Source of the DNA: a virus
DNA length: 64,000 nt
Strand: one strand, 5' to 3'
Virus record (IMG/VR): IMGVR_UViG_3300027970_000021
Coordinates: 1-64,000 of that record
The position numbers and the translations under genes are program-made. Each line of letters begins with the position of its first letter. Within the stretch, counting starts at the first letter, position 1. Under the pieces are notes generated by a model, which was given only the letters and a program-made list of their open reading frames with translations, had not been told where the DNA came from and did not search any database. Positions 27,812 through 36,494 of this stretch are shown here, one piece after another.

Positions 27812-29388
27812 TATTGTGCATCCTTCGCGTGTACTTCCAACGCCTGCTGCCAGTCTCCGTAAAGGCGCACGCGGCGCTCCCATTCAGAGGCGCCAAATTG
27901 ACGGATGATTTCCTTCTTCTGCTGAAGCAACGTGGATTTTACCGCATCCATGTTGTTTGCACGCATGGAATCCCGGCCGATACCGGGTAGGGGAGGAAGA
28001 GATTCCGGGGCTCCGATCATCTGTCGAAGCGCCTTGCGCGCCGCGGGCACGGGATCTACACCCTGCTCCATGTACTCGTTGCGTTTGTTGATGACTTCAG
28101 CTGCAAGGCGTTCCTTGTCGGCGTTGCCACCCATTTTAGTTGCAAAATCAAACTGACCACGAGATCCCGTAACGGTAGCGTTGATGATATCGTTAGATAC
28201 CTGCACCTGGCGTTTGAACGCGGGGTCTGCCTGTTTTTCTTTCGACGCTGTTTTAGCTGCGCGCAACAACCGCTCGGTGGTCTCACGCGTAAGTGTACCA
28301 TCATCGAAAGACTTCATAATGTCTTTTTGAATTTTAGACCCCGACTCGCCTTTAAGAATTCGACTGGTGTAGTTCACGCTTGCGCGCGATTCCATCTCGC
28401 CAGAAACATCCTTGGCCTCGGCCTGCAGCCGGTTGTATCCCTCGGGGCTTATCAACCTTTGCTTGAGTAAATCTTGCGCTTGTTGCAGCATAACGTCACG
28501 CTGCGCAGGCGAGGTGGCGGCAGCGACACCCGCAAAAAGTGCGGAATCGTTATTTTGCACCACTTGCTCATAGGCTTCTTTGCGCTTCTTTTCAGCTTGC
28601 TCTTTTTCATCAAGCACGCGATTCGTGTATTGCAGCTTTGTCACGGCAATCTTCTCAGAGAGTTTGTTGATATGCGCGGCATCCTTAGCGTAAGGCGCAA
28701 GTTTTTGTAGGGCCGCTTCCGCTTCCGAGAATTTCTTTTGCCCAATGAAACCGTTGACGGCGGTATCGACAAGCGACGCTTGATCATCAACTTTTATCTG
28801 CTCGCGCACAGGTGCGGTGTATAGCCCTGTGAGCTGATCAACTTCCTTATTGTTTTTTTCGATCTCCTCAATAGCGGCGTCGGGGGCGCTTAAAATCCGC
28901 GACGCCCGTGACGCGTAATTGGCCCTACGCGCGCGATCTAGTGCCTCGGGACCACGACGCGTAACATCAGCGTACACGTTGGCGGCGTAAGAGTTTTTAG
29001 CAGCGCCAAGTACATTCTTTGCTTCGGCAGCGATGTTGCCACCAAGTGCATCGATTTCCTTGGTGATCTCCTTTACTTCATCGTCGTATTTTTTCTGGTA
29101 CAGCTCAAGCATGTCGGAGCCATCGTCTTTGGCTTCCTTACCGGCGGCAGCAAACGCTTTCTGTTTTGCCTCTGTACCTGCGTTTTCCACGCGCCCAAGG
29201 AAAATCTTTTTCTCCTCAGTGTCTTTGACCTTGAAGTAATCCTGCAGATTCGCCGCGGTCTTTACGAGATCGTTGCCAAACCCAGCAACAGCCTCACCCT
29301 GCGTGCGAGCGCCGCTCGTGCCTCCAATGGGGACAGGCGAGGATACTTGCAGGCGAGTGGCTTGGTCCTGTAGCGGGATACGCGGCAT
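27811..29388 (-). CDS. Internal virion protein, 525 aa (gp15 position)
   Basis: A highly helical, Lys/Glu/Ala-rich protein without membrane segments (KRKEAYEQVVQNNDSALFAG; EVINKRNEYMEQGVDPVPAA). By order (gp14-like, this gene, the 1314-residue protein, fibre) it takes the T7 gp15 place in the ejection core, though I cannot see direct similarity. Both ends are tightly coupled: the start abuts the gp14-like stop and its stop overlaps the next ATG. Confidence 0.7.
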   Translation of the reverse strand: MPRIPLQDQATRLQVSSPVPIGGTSGARTQGEAVAGFGNDLVKTAANLQDYFKVKDTEEKKIFLGRVENAGTEAKQKAFAAAGKEAKDDGSDMLELYQKKYDDEVKEITKEIDALGGNIAAEAKNVLGAAKNSYAANVYADVTRRGPEALDRARRANYASRASRILSAPDAAIEEIEKNNKEVDQLTGLYTAPVREQIKVDDQASLVDTAVNGFIGQKKFSEAEAALQKLAPYAKDAAHINKLSEKIAVTKLQYTNRVLDEKEQAEKKRKEAYEQVVQNNDSALFAGVAAATSPAQRDVMLQQAQDLLKQRLISPEGYNRLQAEAKDVSGEMESRASVNYTSRILKGESGSKIQKDIMKSFDDGTLTRETTERLLRAAKTASKEKQADPAFKRQVQVSNDIINATVTGSRGQFDFATKMGGNADKERLAAEVINKRNEYMEQGVDPVPAARKALRQMIGAPESLPPLPGIGRDSMRANNMDAVKSTLLQQKKEIIRQFGASEWERRVRLYGDWQQALEVHAKDAQ

Positions 29389-29855
29389 TATTTGCTCCTA
29401 GCGAGGAAACCGCTCGCGGTCGAAAGCCCTTGGCCGATGACCGGGAGCACGTTCGCCTCAAAGCTCGAAAGCCGCTCAGCCTGCTCCATGGATGCGCCGG
29501 CTTTCAGGAAAGCCTCGCGCGCCTTGGCCTTGCCGTCGTCGATGATCGCGCGCTCCTCGCCCACCTGGCGAGCCTTCGCGTTCGCAAGCACAAGCATCGG
29601 CGAACCAGTCAGATCTACTCCCCCGCGCGCGAACGCCGAAACCTGCGCTCCGCGAAACTCTTCTGACTGATCGCGGTAGATGCTAAGCTCACGTTGAGTC
29701 GCGGCCTGTGCAAAACGAGCCTGCTCTTCCAGGAAGGAAGCGTTTGCGCGCTCAGCTTCCGCCTGCGCCTGGTTTGCCTTGATGTTGCCGTAGGCGCTCG
29801 TCGCGAGCCCAGCCGCGGCAATTGAGCCTAAAATGACCCCCGTACCTACAGGCAT
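29388..29855 (-). CDS. gp14-like internal virion protein, 155 aa
   Basis: A short hydrophobic N-terminus (GVILGSIAAAGLATSAYGNI) is followed by a long Ala/Glu/Gln/Arg-rich helix (NQAQAEAERANASFLEEQAR) with the RGGVDLTGSPMLVLA element typical of the podophage internal virion protein B class. About 150 residues is a usual length. It should reside in the capsid core and be ejected into the host envelope. The phage A counterpart is probably 5033-6109. Confidence 0.8.
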   Translation of the reverse strand: MPVGTGVILGSIAAAGLATSAYGNIKANQAQAEAERANASFLEEQARFAQAATQRELSIYRDQSEEFRGAQVSAFARGGVDLTGSPMLVLANAKARQVGEERAIIDDGKAKAREAFLKAGASMEQAERLSSFEANVLPVIGQGLSTASGFLARSK

Positions 29856-29858
29856 CCC

Positions 29859-30257
29859 CTACCCCACTTCCCGGATTAGAATAGTCGCATCCTCGACGCA
29901 GGTAAAGCCAAGCCGGCGCGCAAAATGCTTTGCAATCTCAGGCTTTGTGAAGTGCATAACTGCCTTCATGTTGCAGTCGCGGGCTGCCACCATGAGATGA
30001 TCGATCAGGTAGCCCAGCGCCTTAAATCCCATGATCCCAAGCGTCGGGTCCGTTGCCGTCCATTCGAGCACGCCCAGACTCGAATTCGTGAGGTACAAAA
30101 ACCCCACTGCCGCGGGCTTCCCCTCGATCTCAACAATCATCCCCGTCGCCGGCAGGAACTCTTGGGGAGGCACACCCTTTGCATCCCAGCCGTGCCCAAT
30201 AAACCACCCCGAGATCAGCTCGTAATCGCTCGGTTGGTACTTACGCCAGGAGAGCAT
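29859..30257 (-). CDS. GNAT-like virion-module protein, 132 aa
   Basis: The open frame reaches 30494, but I choose the ATG at 30257, where a TGATG overlap couples it to the preceding gene; the upstream extension is a shadow of that gene. The protein has WRKYQPSDYELISGWFIGHG, LPATGMIVEIEGKPAAVGFLY, YLIDHLMVAARDCNMKAVM and FARRLGFTCVEDATILIREV, a GNAT-like order of strands. It is clearly similar to the phage A gene at 6111-6488. Catalysis is not shown; it may be a structural relic of the fold. Confidence 0.75.
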   Translation of the reverse strand: MLSWRKYQPSDYELISGWFIGHGWDAKGVPPQEFLPATGMIVEIEGKPAAVGFLYLTNSSLGVLEWTATDPTLGIMGFKALGYLIDHLMVAARDCNMKAVMHFTKPEIAKHFARRLGFTCVEDATILIREVG

Positions 30258-30694
30258 CAACGCACCCGCGCCATGATGTTGTAGTTGCGCCGGTCCTCGC
30301 CGAAAGCCTTCAAAAGCCCTTCCGATGCAAACCCGAGAGTAGTCGCCCAACGGTAAGCCATCGCCTCGCCCTCGAGCACGTAGGCCTGTACGCGGTGAAG
30401 CGTGAGCGCCTGCTCGTAGTCCTGGATCACGCTCAGCACGCCCTTGGTGAACTGCACGGGGCAGGTGTAGATGTGCTTTGAGAAGATAGCCCAAACTTCA
30501 GCCACCCCCGCCCACAGGACCGTGCCGCCGACTGCTCCCAGGCAGAGGTCGTCCTCGGTATAGAGCGTGTGCGCAAAGTTATGCGGATGATCCATGAAGT
30601 GCTCTTTGGTGTTGATCCCGTTCTCGCCAAAGAAAACGCTGGTAGGTTCCAGGCCGTCGAGATGCCGGGGGTCAAACTTTTTGCGCTTAATCAT
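30257..30694 (-). CDS. T7 gp13-like virion protein (DUF2833/GNAT-like), 145 aa
   Basis: Features such as CLGAVGGTVLWAGVAEVWAIFS, then YEQALTLHRVQAYVLEGEAMAYRWATTLGFASEGLLKAFG match the layout of the gp13-type small virion assembly proteins, which have a degenerate GNAT fold (strand, helix, and the LGF...G...F.....Y end). It follows the tail tube B gene with an eight-base overlap and precedes a second GNAT-like gene, so phage B has two in tandem. The probable role is virion morphogenesis or internal core assembly. Confidence 0.75.
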   Translation of the reverse strand: MIKRKKFDPRHLDGLEPTSVFFGENGINTKEHFMDHPHNFAHTLYTEDDLCLGAVGGTVLWAGVAEVWAIFSKHIYTCPVQFTKGVLSVIQDYEQALTLHRVQAYVLEGEAMAYRWATTLGFASEGLLKAFGEDRRNYNIMARVR

Positions 30695-33014
30695 TGGTCA
30701 CACCGCGGGCAAAGATGCCTTCGACTTCCAGGGGGAGAGGAAGGTCCTGGGCCACGATGAGGTTCAAGCGCTCGCTCCACCCCGACTGGAAGCCAAGGTG
30801 GCGATCGCCCGTGAACAGCGGAATCTCGGCATTGTTTACGAGATCCGGCGTGCGGAATTCGATCGTCTCGAGCTCCGAGTCGTTGCTCCCAAACTTAGCG
30901 CCCACCGTGCGGTTGAAGCGGATCACGATGTCGTCGATTGATTTGTTCGCTCCCTGCGCGGATCCAATCACAGATCCCAGGTTGATGTTGCTCGTCTTAA
31001 GAAGGCTCCGGTACTTGAGCCCCGCGATCAGCTCGGTTGCGTTGATGTCGAGCGTGATTTGTCCCGAGCCGTCTACCACTTTCTCACCATGGTAGATCCC
31101 GTCAGCAAGGCACGAAACCGTCTGCCCGATCAAATGCGAGAAGCCGGTGAAGACTTTCCCGGGGCTTCCGAGTGTCACGATTTTGGCGGAATCCGAGAAG
31201 ATCGGTTTGTCGAGGTAGCTGGTAGAGTTGTTGTAAAGGTCTTCGAGCTCAAACTCTTTGTTGATCCGCTCGAGGTACGTGATGTCGGCACCGTTGATCG
31301 TGCGCCGGACAGCCAACCAAATGTCGTCGTGCGTGCCTTCCGCATTCGGCGCCACGCAGAAGGACAGAATCTTAGGCGGCGTTGCCTTGCTCGACTCGGT
31401 GAGCACCCCGCCCAGCTCATGCCAGTGGAAGGCGGCATAGCCCTGATCGCGGTCACGCGTGCACGCGTAGAATCCGCCGTTGCGATCAAGTACCCAGAGC
31501 ATCCCGTTGAAGTGCTCTTGGTTAGAAATCTGCACGATCTCGGGGTTCACGTACGTGACGCGCTTTGCGAGCATCTTTTTCGGCATGTGCTCGGCATACG
31601 TCGAAATGTCCGCCGCCTTGTAGGAATCTTCCTGGAAGTTGAAAACAAATTCCCGGAGACGGCGCTTGTTGCGCGGGATGAATACAAGAGAGTTCCCTTG
31701 ACGCGCAGGCATAATGAGTGCCCCGCCGTGGGCCGTCTCTGCCTGGAAGCCCACGTTCAGGGGGCCCAGCGTTTGCGAACTGTCAGGGTTATTTGAGATG
31801 AATTCGCGCCCAGTCGAACCAAGCTGCAGCGTCTTACCAGCGGACATCCACACGATCTGCGAGAGTTCGTTGGAAGTGAGGTTCACATCATACGGGTCAT
31901 CGTTCGCGACGGTATTGGGGCTGTCGTCCACATACTTTGCTTGGCGCATGTCGCCCAGGTTTCCGATGCGGGAGGCCCACAAACCGTTCGGGCGAAAATA
32001 GTGGCTTCCGTAATAGAGGCGGTTCTCGTAAAACGAAATCACGCCGGGATTGCCGCGGCTGTTGGCCTTCACCGTCGAGTTAGAGACGCCCTCTTTCAGT
32101 CGCCAGTCAGAAAAACACCAGCGAACAGTGGCGCTCGTATCTCCCAGGGTCTTGAGCACCGTCGCGTTCACGCTGCTTGCAAGCCCGTTCGATGGCGATA
32201 CCAGCGAGGTGATGAGCACAACACCCGTCGTAGAATTCGATGCGTTCGTGATCCGCATGGCGTGCCCCACCATGGATTCATTGTAGATCGTGATCGGAAA
32301 CCCACCCGAGACCGTGGTGGCGGGGATCGTGATGTTGCCAGTGGTGGCCGAAGGCGTAACCTGGAATAGTCCGTTCGACGGGTTCTCAGGCAAAAACGGC
32401 CAGGACTTGGCTGCAACTGCGCTCGAGAAACCAGTAATCGAAGTGTTAGTTTGTCCCAGGGCGGAATACGCCCAGAACATAAACAGGCCTAGGTCCGTTG
32501 TCCCGTCGTATTGGATTGCAAACGGCGGATGATCCTTCTGCACGAAGAACATCGCGCGCCCAAACTGTGTGTACTGAATTTCGCGAAGCTGCTGCGCAGT
32601 CGAGAATCCTAGGAACTGTGCGGCACCTGAAAGAAGCGAAAATGGAACCGAAGTCGTCACCGCAAGCTGCGTGACCGTTCCATCAGAGTTCAGTCGGTAA
32701 GCGTCGATCCCCTTGGCGCCGGCAACCGCCGCCACTGTGCGCGTCGTAAACGCGAGTACGATCGTAACCCCATCCTGCACAAACGGGATCAGCCGAACAT
32801 TCGTCTCATCCTTGATGAATGAACCGACCGAGCTACCGTGCCCGCCTACGTACTGTGCGCCAGGGCGGCGCATAGCACCGCCTTGCGGGAGCACGAGCAT
32901 GTTTGTGAGCTCTTCGCATGAGTTTTTGTAGGTCTCGAGATCAACGCGCGCCTGCGCACGAGGAGAGACTTCGCCCGCCAGGAAGTGGGCGATCTGCTCG
33001 CGGAATCGTGCCAT
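30687..33014 (-). CDS. Tail tubular protein B-like (T7 gp12 class), 775 aa
   Basis: The N-terminus FREQIAHFLAGEVSPRAQARVDLETYKNSCEELTNMLVLPQGGAMRRPGAQYV is the signature opening of the podophage tail nozzle family. The length (775) is normal for it. It also has SPSNGLASSVNATVLKTLGD, FYENRLYYGSHYFRPNGLWASRIG and KRRLREFVFNFQEDSY segments. It forms the lower tail tube together with the gene just upstream, from which it is separated by no intergenic space. Confidence 0.9.
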   Translation of the reverse strand: MARFREQIAHFLAGEVSPRAQARVDLETYKNSCEELTNMLVLPQGGAMRRPGAQYVGGHGSSVGSFIKDETNVRLIPFVQDGVTIVLAFTTRTVAAVAGAKGIDAYRLNSDGTVTQLAVTTSVPFSLLSGAAQFLGFSTAQQLREIQYTQFGRAMFFVQKDHPPFAIQYDGTTDLGLFMFWAYSALGQTNTSITGFSSAVAAKSWPFLPENPSNGLFQVTPSATTGNITIPATTVSGGFPITIYNESMVGHAMRITNASNSTTGVVLITSLVSPSNGLASSVNATVLKTLGDTSATVRWCFSDWRLKEGVSNSTVKANSRGNPGVISFYENRLYYGSHYFRPNGLWASRIGNLGDMRQAKYVDDSPNTVANDDPYDVNLTSNELSQIVWMSAGKTLQLGSTGREFISNNPDSSQTLGPLNVGFQAETAHGGALIMPARQGNSLVFIPRNKRRLREFVFNFQEDSYKAADISTYAEHMPKKMLAKRVTYVNPEIVQISNQEHFNGMLWVLDRNGGFYACTRDRDQGYAAFHWHELGGVLTESSKATPPKILSFCVAPNAEGTHDDIWLAVRRTINGADITYLERINKEFELEDLYNNSTSYLDKPIFSDSAKIVTLGSPGKVFTGFSHLIGQTVSCLADGIYHGEKVVDGSGQITLDINATELIAGLKYRSLLKTSNINLGSVIGSAQGANKSIDDIVIRFNRTVGAKFGSNDSELETIEFRTPDLVNNAEIPLFTGDRHLGFQSGWSERLNLIVAQDLPLPLEVEGIFARGVTND

Positions 33015-33584
33015 CTAGTACCTCGAATCAAGCCAGGAAGATGCTTCCGGCGCTTGCTGGGAACCACGTTGCTGGGCGGAGTACGACCGTGCCTCGCGCA
33101 TTTTCTCTTTCCAGAGGGTCTGCATGTTAGCAGCGAGAGTAGCGTTCTGCGTAATCGTATACGCCATCTCAGCCGCCATCTTGTACGCAAGTACCTCTTG
33201 GAAGGCCGGCTGGTAGCTGCTCGTGTCTGTGTTACGCCAGGCGTAGCGAACGGCAATCACATCGGTGTAGTTCGTAAGCAGCTGACCGCTTTCGATGATC
33301 CAGTCCACCTCGTTAGGGATGTTGGAGTCAAAAACTCCAAGGCAATCCCCCGGGAGCTGATATGCACGCGTGTATTGAAAAGCCGGTACAAGGCCCGCAA
33401 TTTGCGCGACTTGCGCGCGGCGGGTCGCAAAATTCCACGGCTGAGAGGCGAGCAGCGCGTCCCTGGAAATGAAGTACGTGTCCTTGCAAGTGCGCCCCTC
33501 GAGAGAATCATCCGAGAGCGACGTTATCCGCCGCGCTCGGAGCTTCGCTAAGGCCGCGTTACAAATCTCGACTTCAGTTGCCAT
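33015..33584 (-). CDS. Tail tubular protein A-like (T7 gp11 class), 189 aa
   Basis: The ATG at 33584 gives ATEVEICNAALAKLRARRITSLSDDSLEGRTCKDTYFISRDALLASQPWNFATRRAQVA, the standard opening of the tail tube A/gatekeeper family, and GGAGGGAG lies upstream. An upstream GTG at 33602 would add six residues and is less likely. The protein binds below the portal and connects it to the nozzle. The length is typical (about 190-200). Confidence 0.9.
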   Translation of the reverse strand: MATEVEICNAALAKLRARRITSLSDDSLEGRTCKDTYFISRDALLASQPWNFATRRAQVAQIAGLVPAFQYTRAYQLPGDCLGVFDSNIPNEVDWIIESGQLLTNYTDVIAVRYAWRNTDTSSYQPAFQEVLAYKMAAEMAYTITQNATLAANMQTLWKEKMREARSYSAQQRGSQQAPEASSWLDSRY

Positions 33585-33637
33585 TCGGCTGCTCCCTCCC
33601 ACCCCTGGGTGGCTATGATATAGCCCAGAACGGAAAC

Positions 33638-34093
33638 TTAGTCTTGGACGATGTAGAAAGCGCCCTTGATGAGCACGTTGCCCACGTCGGTTGCTTCCGT
33701 CCAGGCCAGCACAACGTCCACTTCAGAAGCGAAACGCTTCAAGTGTCCGGCATGCCCTGCGGCAGGCTTAGCCAAAACCGCAGCGCCACCAGCGTCGTAG
33801 CCCGATCCAAAGGCATCGTCATCTGCGGCAACAACCGCATCCGCCGAAACAAGGTTGCCAATCTTACAGATACCCGTGGTGCCCGTGGAAGGGATTTGAA
33901 TATCCCAACCAACAACACGCGAGCCTGCAGGGAGGCGGAGAAGGGTCAGGGTATCCGCGATAGCTTGGACCGCGGCGCCCGTGACTTCAAAGTAGAATGC
34001 ACGCACGCGACCACGTACGTTGCCGATCTCTTGCTTGTCGAGACCGACACCAGACGATTGGGCCGTGAACAGAGAGGTATTGACGTTCGCCAT
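33638..34093 (-). CDS. Virion protein following the capsid gene, 151 aa
   Basis: A beta-rich soluble protein (GRVRAFYFEVTGAAVQAIADTLTLLRLPAGSRVVGWDIQIP; DVVLAWTEATDVGNVLIKGAFYIVQ). Small beta proteins directly downstream of capsid genes are often head decoration or stabilising proteins, and that is my inference. A weak hairpin separates it from the capsid gene, so its level may be set separately. The ATG has a good AAGGAG ribosome site. Confidence 0.65.
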   Translation of the reverse strand: MANVNTSLFTAQSSGVGLDKQEIGNVRGRVRAFYFEVTGAAVQAIADTLTLLRLPAGSRVVGWDIQIPSTGTTGICKIGNLVSADAVVAADDDAFGSGYDAGGAAVLAKPAAGHAGHLKRFASEVDVVLAWTEATDVGNVLIKGAFYIVQD

Positions 34094-34127
34094 GAAAGTG
34101 GCTCCTTATGCTTAAAATCAAAGGGCC

Positions 34128-34146
34128 CCGGGGGACCACCCCCCGG
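34128..34146 (-). terminator. Hairpin after phage B capsid gene
   Basis: Minus strand: arms CCGGGGG and CCCCCGG around a five-base loop, followed by GGCCCTTTGATTTT. It lies between the capsid stop at 34168 and the next gene start at 34093. The T-run is interrupted, so partial termination or transcript stabilisation is more likely than a full stop. Confidence 0.45.
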
Positions 34147-34167
34147 AGCGTTACTGCAGGGCAAAAC

Positions 34168-35109
34168 TTAGGCTTCGGTGCAGAGGATACCGACGACTTT
34201 AGTCTCTTCCAGGCGAACAGCGCCACAAGTCATGCTCGCGTACACTTGCTTGGAGTAGGACTTGTCGGCGCGCTCGTCGATCCGGCCTTTGATCTCGGAA
34301 CCGCTCGCAAGAACGATACCGCTTTCGGCCCAAGCAAAACACCGGCGGGTGTTGTTGCCGTTACCCGTCGAGAGCGTGACCGCGCCCGTGGTGGTGTTGA
34401 TCGAGGCAAGGAAGCCGCCAGCGCCGGCCGTACGCAAGAGTTGCGTGCGGTGGAACTTGAAGCCCATGAACGTGTCCACTTCGCCGTGCACAAGCGCCTT
34501 GATGGCGTTGTAATCGGCAGAGGTGACTTGGTTCTCGCCCAGGAGACCGTCGATCTGCTTCTGCGAAACCGCAATGTGCAGCATCTCGTTCTCGTCCACG
34601 TCGGCCTGCCCGAAGAGCGACTTGACCTTGATCAAGGTCGCGACGTTCAGGTTCGACACGGCCGTCGAAGCCACGGCACCGACGTACTGTGCTGCCAGTT
34701 GAGCTTGAGTGCTGTCGCCTTCTTTACCAGTGATGGCCGAGCCAAGAGCTGCGTCGATGATCTCAAGATCCATCGCGCGGCCAAGAGCCCAGGCTGCCGA
34801 CATCGCGTAGGGGCTGGTAGGATCGATGAGAGCGCGGATGCGATCTTCCTTGTCGATCAAGTCGGCCCATTCGTAGTCGTTCATCTTCACGCCACGACGG
34901 CTGTGATCCGAGTTCACCAAGGGGGTGTCGGAATGACGGCCGACTTTCTTGATGGCGCTCGTGGGTCCGAGGCGGTCGTAGAAATCGACTTCGGCGTTCT
35001 GGACTTCGTTGCGCACGAAGGGACGCAGACGCGAGCCCTTTTGTTGCGCGAGGTGGAAAATGTTGTCAGAGAAGCCCTTTACAAAGGCTTGCGGGTACAG
35101 ATTCGACAT
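34168..35109 (-). CDS. Phage B major capsid protein, 313 aa
   Basis: The motif run FYDRLGPTSAIKKVGRHSDTP, HSRRGVKMNDYEWADLIDKEDRIRALIDPTSPY, and AWALGRAMDLEIIDAALGSAITGKEG is characteristic of a podophage major capsid family of about 310-350 residues. It follows a scaffold gene in the late operon after a 250-base leader holding a strong hairpin. It should assemble the icosahedral head. It is unlike the phage A capsid protein at 62041-63734. Confidence 0.9.
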   Translation of the reverse strand: MSNLYPQAFVKGFSDNIFHLAQQKGSRLRPFVRNEVQNAEVDFYDRLGPTSAIKKVGRHSDTPLVNSDHSRRGVKMNDYEWADLIDKEDRIRALIDPTSPYAMSAAWALGRAMDLEIIDAALGSAITGKEGDSTQAQLAAQYVGAVASTAVSNLNVATLIKVKSLFGQADVDENEMLHIAVSQKQIDGLLGENQVTSADYNAIKALVHGEVDTFMGFKFHRTQLLRTAGAGGFLASINTTTGAVTLSTGNGNNTRRCFAWAESGIVLASGSEIKGRIDERADKSYSKQVYASMTCGAVRLEETKVVGILCTEA

Positions 35110-35297
35110 GTGGAATGTCTCCTTTGGTTTCGAGTTGTGGGTTCAGATTACCGAGCGATATCGGAACTGCCCTCGAAACCGAGGATTCCTTCGCATCGTG
35201 CCTGCTTTCAGGCGCGCTACAAACGTGGCTGCTACTTAGAGTGGACCCGAAAAGGGTTGCCCACAAACAGCCGGGAATCCGAGGATGCTAAAATAAC

Positions 35298-35337
35298 ACT
35301 CCCCCCGGGACATCTACTAGAATGCCACGGGGGGAGT
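35298..35337 (-). terminator. Perfect 10-bp hairpin between scaffold and capsid genes
   Basis: Arms ACTCCCCCCG (35298-35307) and CGGGGGGAGT (35328-35337), loop of 20 bases. On the minus strand the hairpin is followed by GTTATTTTAG. It sits in the 250-base gap 35110-35359 between scaffold (upstream) and capsid (downstream). Either it protects the capsid transcript's 5' end or it attenuates read-through; a capsid promoter downstream would fit but I see no consensus. The rest of the gap shows only the GGAGA ribosome site for the capsid ATG. Confidence 0.6.
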
Positions 35338-35359
35338 TAAATGCAAGTACCGGGGCTAA

Positions 35360-36229
35360 CTATTTTTGCTCGGCAGGGTAGCGCTGCTCCCAAAGCTTCG
35401 ACATCTCGGCCACCGCTGCCTGGTGGTTCGGATGATCCTTCAGGTAGTAGGGGTGCTGGCGATCGCTCTTGATTGACTCAATGCGTTCCTTGGCCTGCTC
35501 AGGAGTCATCCCACCACCCTCGCGCGACGTGCCACCAGGGAGCTTGTCCTCTCTAAGCTCAGCCCCGATTTTGGCGAACACTTTGATGAGCCGCGAATCA
35601 TTGTTCAGCCCCGACTCTTTCAGGTGCTTTATCAGCTCGTCGCCGCCGAAGTCGCGGATCGCGAGTTCCGCAATCTTGATCTGCTGCTCAAACCCGTTGC
35701 CCCACTCTTTTTTGAGCTCGGCAATTTCTGCCGTCTGCTTTTCGGTGTGCTTTGCTTTCAGGGACTCGGCCGCACCTTTGGCAGTGAGGCCATACCAGTT
35801 GAGGAGCTTTTCGGCTTGCTTCGGGAGGATGCCCGCCTTGTGTGCCTGTTCCTTGAAGGAATCGAGAAACGAGTCCTCGAGCCCCGCTTCCTTGTCGAGC
35901 TTCACCTGGTAGTCCTTCAACTCTTTCGGACGCCCCAGCTTGTCGAAGATGTTTTGCCAGTCTTCCTCGGTTGCGTGCTGATCGGGAACCGGGATCTTGT
36001 CTTTTCCGATGAGCTTCTGCGCGTTGATGAACGCCTTCGTCAAATTCGGAATGTCCTTGATGCTCGCAAGCGAGGGGTCAGCGCGGAATTCTTCCGGGAG
36101 CCCTTCCTTCCAATTTTCCGGGAACGAGACGCTACTTGCAGGGGGAGGCGGAGCTCCGGCTCCCGACTTGTCACCACCACCACTGGCAGGGGCCCCGCCC
36201 GCAGTCCCCATGAATCCTTCATTCGCCAT
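35360..36229 (-). CDS. Scaffolding protein, 289 aa
   Basis: The Gly/Ala/Pro-rich N-terminus and the helical, charged body (KQAEKLLNWYGLTAKGAAESLKAKHTEKQTAEIAELKKEWG) match phage head scaffolds. It is found in the expected place between portal and capsid. The C-terminus (HPYYLKDHPNHQAAVAEMSKLWEQRYPAE) is the usual capsid-binding helix layout. It should act inside the procapsid and be removed at DNA packaging. It overlaps the preceding small gene by 11 bases. Confidence 0.85.
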   Translation of the reverse strand: MANEGFMGTAGGAPASGGGDKSGAGAPPPPASSVSFPENWKEGLPEEFRADPSLASIKDIPNLTKAFINAQKLIGKDKIPVPDQHATEEDWQNIFDKLGRPKELKDYQVKLDKEAGLEDSFLDSFKEQAHKAGILPKQAEKLLNWYGLTAKGAAESLKAKHTEKQTAEIAELKKEWGNGFEQQIKIAELAIRDFGGDELIKHLKESGLNNDSRLIKVFAKIGAELREDKLPGGTSREGGGMTPEQAKERIESIKSDRQHPYYLKDHPNHQAAVAEMSKLWEQRYPAEQK

Positions 36230-36485
36230 TTTCGCTATCCTCCACGATTTTACGCAACCGCTCCGGGTTCACGTTTATAAGCTTCAGGATGCGGAGCACG
36301 ACATTGCGCTCCCCCTCCCAAAAAATATGACGGTTGGGAGCTGCCGGATCAAACGTGCACGACAGGACGTGATGCTGTTTGATTAAATCACGCAGCACGC
36401 GCTCCCCTGCCTGAGACGAAAAGATTTGCTTGTAGTCCTTCACACGCGCGAGCGCGGAATTCTCGACTTCTTTATTGTCAGCCAC
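36219..36485 (-). CDS. Small virion-operon protein, 88 aa
   Basis: Starts at a GTG with AAGGAG upstream. Soluble helical protein (FSSQAGERVLRDLIKQHHVL; HIFWEGERNVVLRILKLINV). Lies between portal and scaffold. Short proteins of this type in the same position are common in T7-like phages with a similar gene order. Function unknown. Confidence 0.6.
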   Translation of the reverse strand: MADNKEVENSALARVKDYKQIFSSQAGERVLRDLIKQHHVLSCTFDPAAPNRHIFWEGERNVVLRILKLINVNPERLRKIVEDSENGE

Positions 36486-36494
36486 GGGACTCCT

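Noticed and set aside
30257-30494. N-terminal extension of the GNAT-like gene to 30494
   Set aside because: The extension is an Arg-rich shadow of the gp13-like gene; the TGATG junction at 30257 is a better start.
34108-35340. 410-codon plus-strand frame over the phage B capsid gene
   Set aside because: Antisense shadow of a well-supported capsid gene in GC-rich DNA; no ribosome site and no recognisable protein features.
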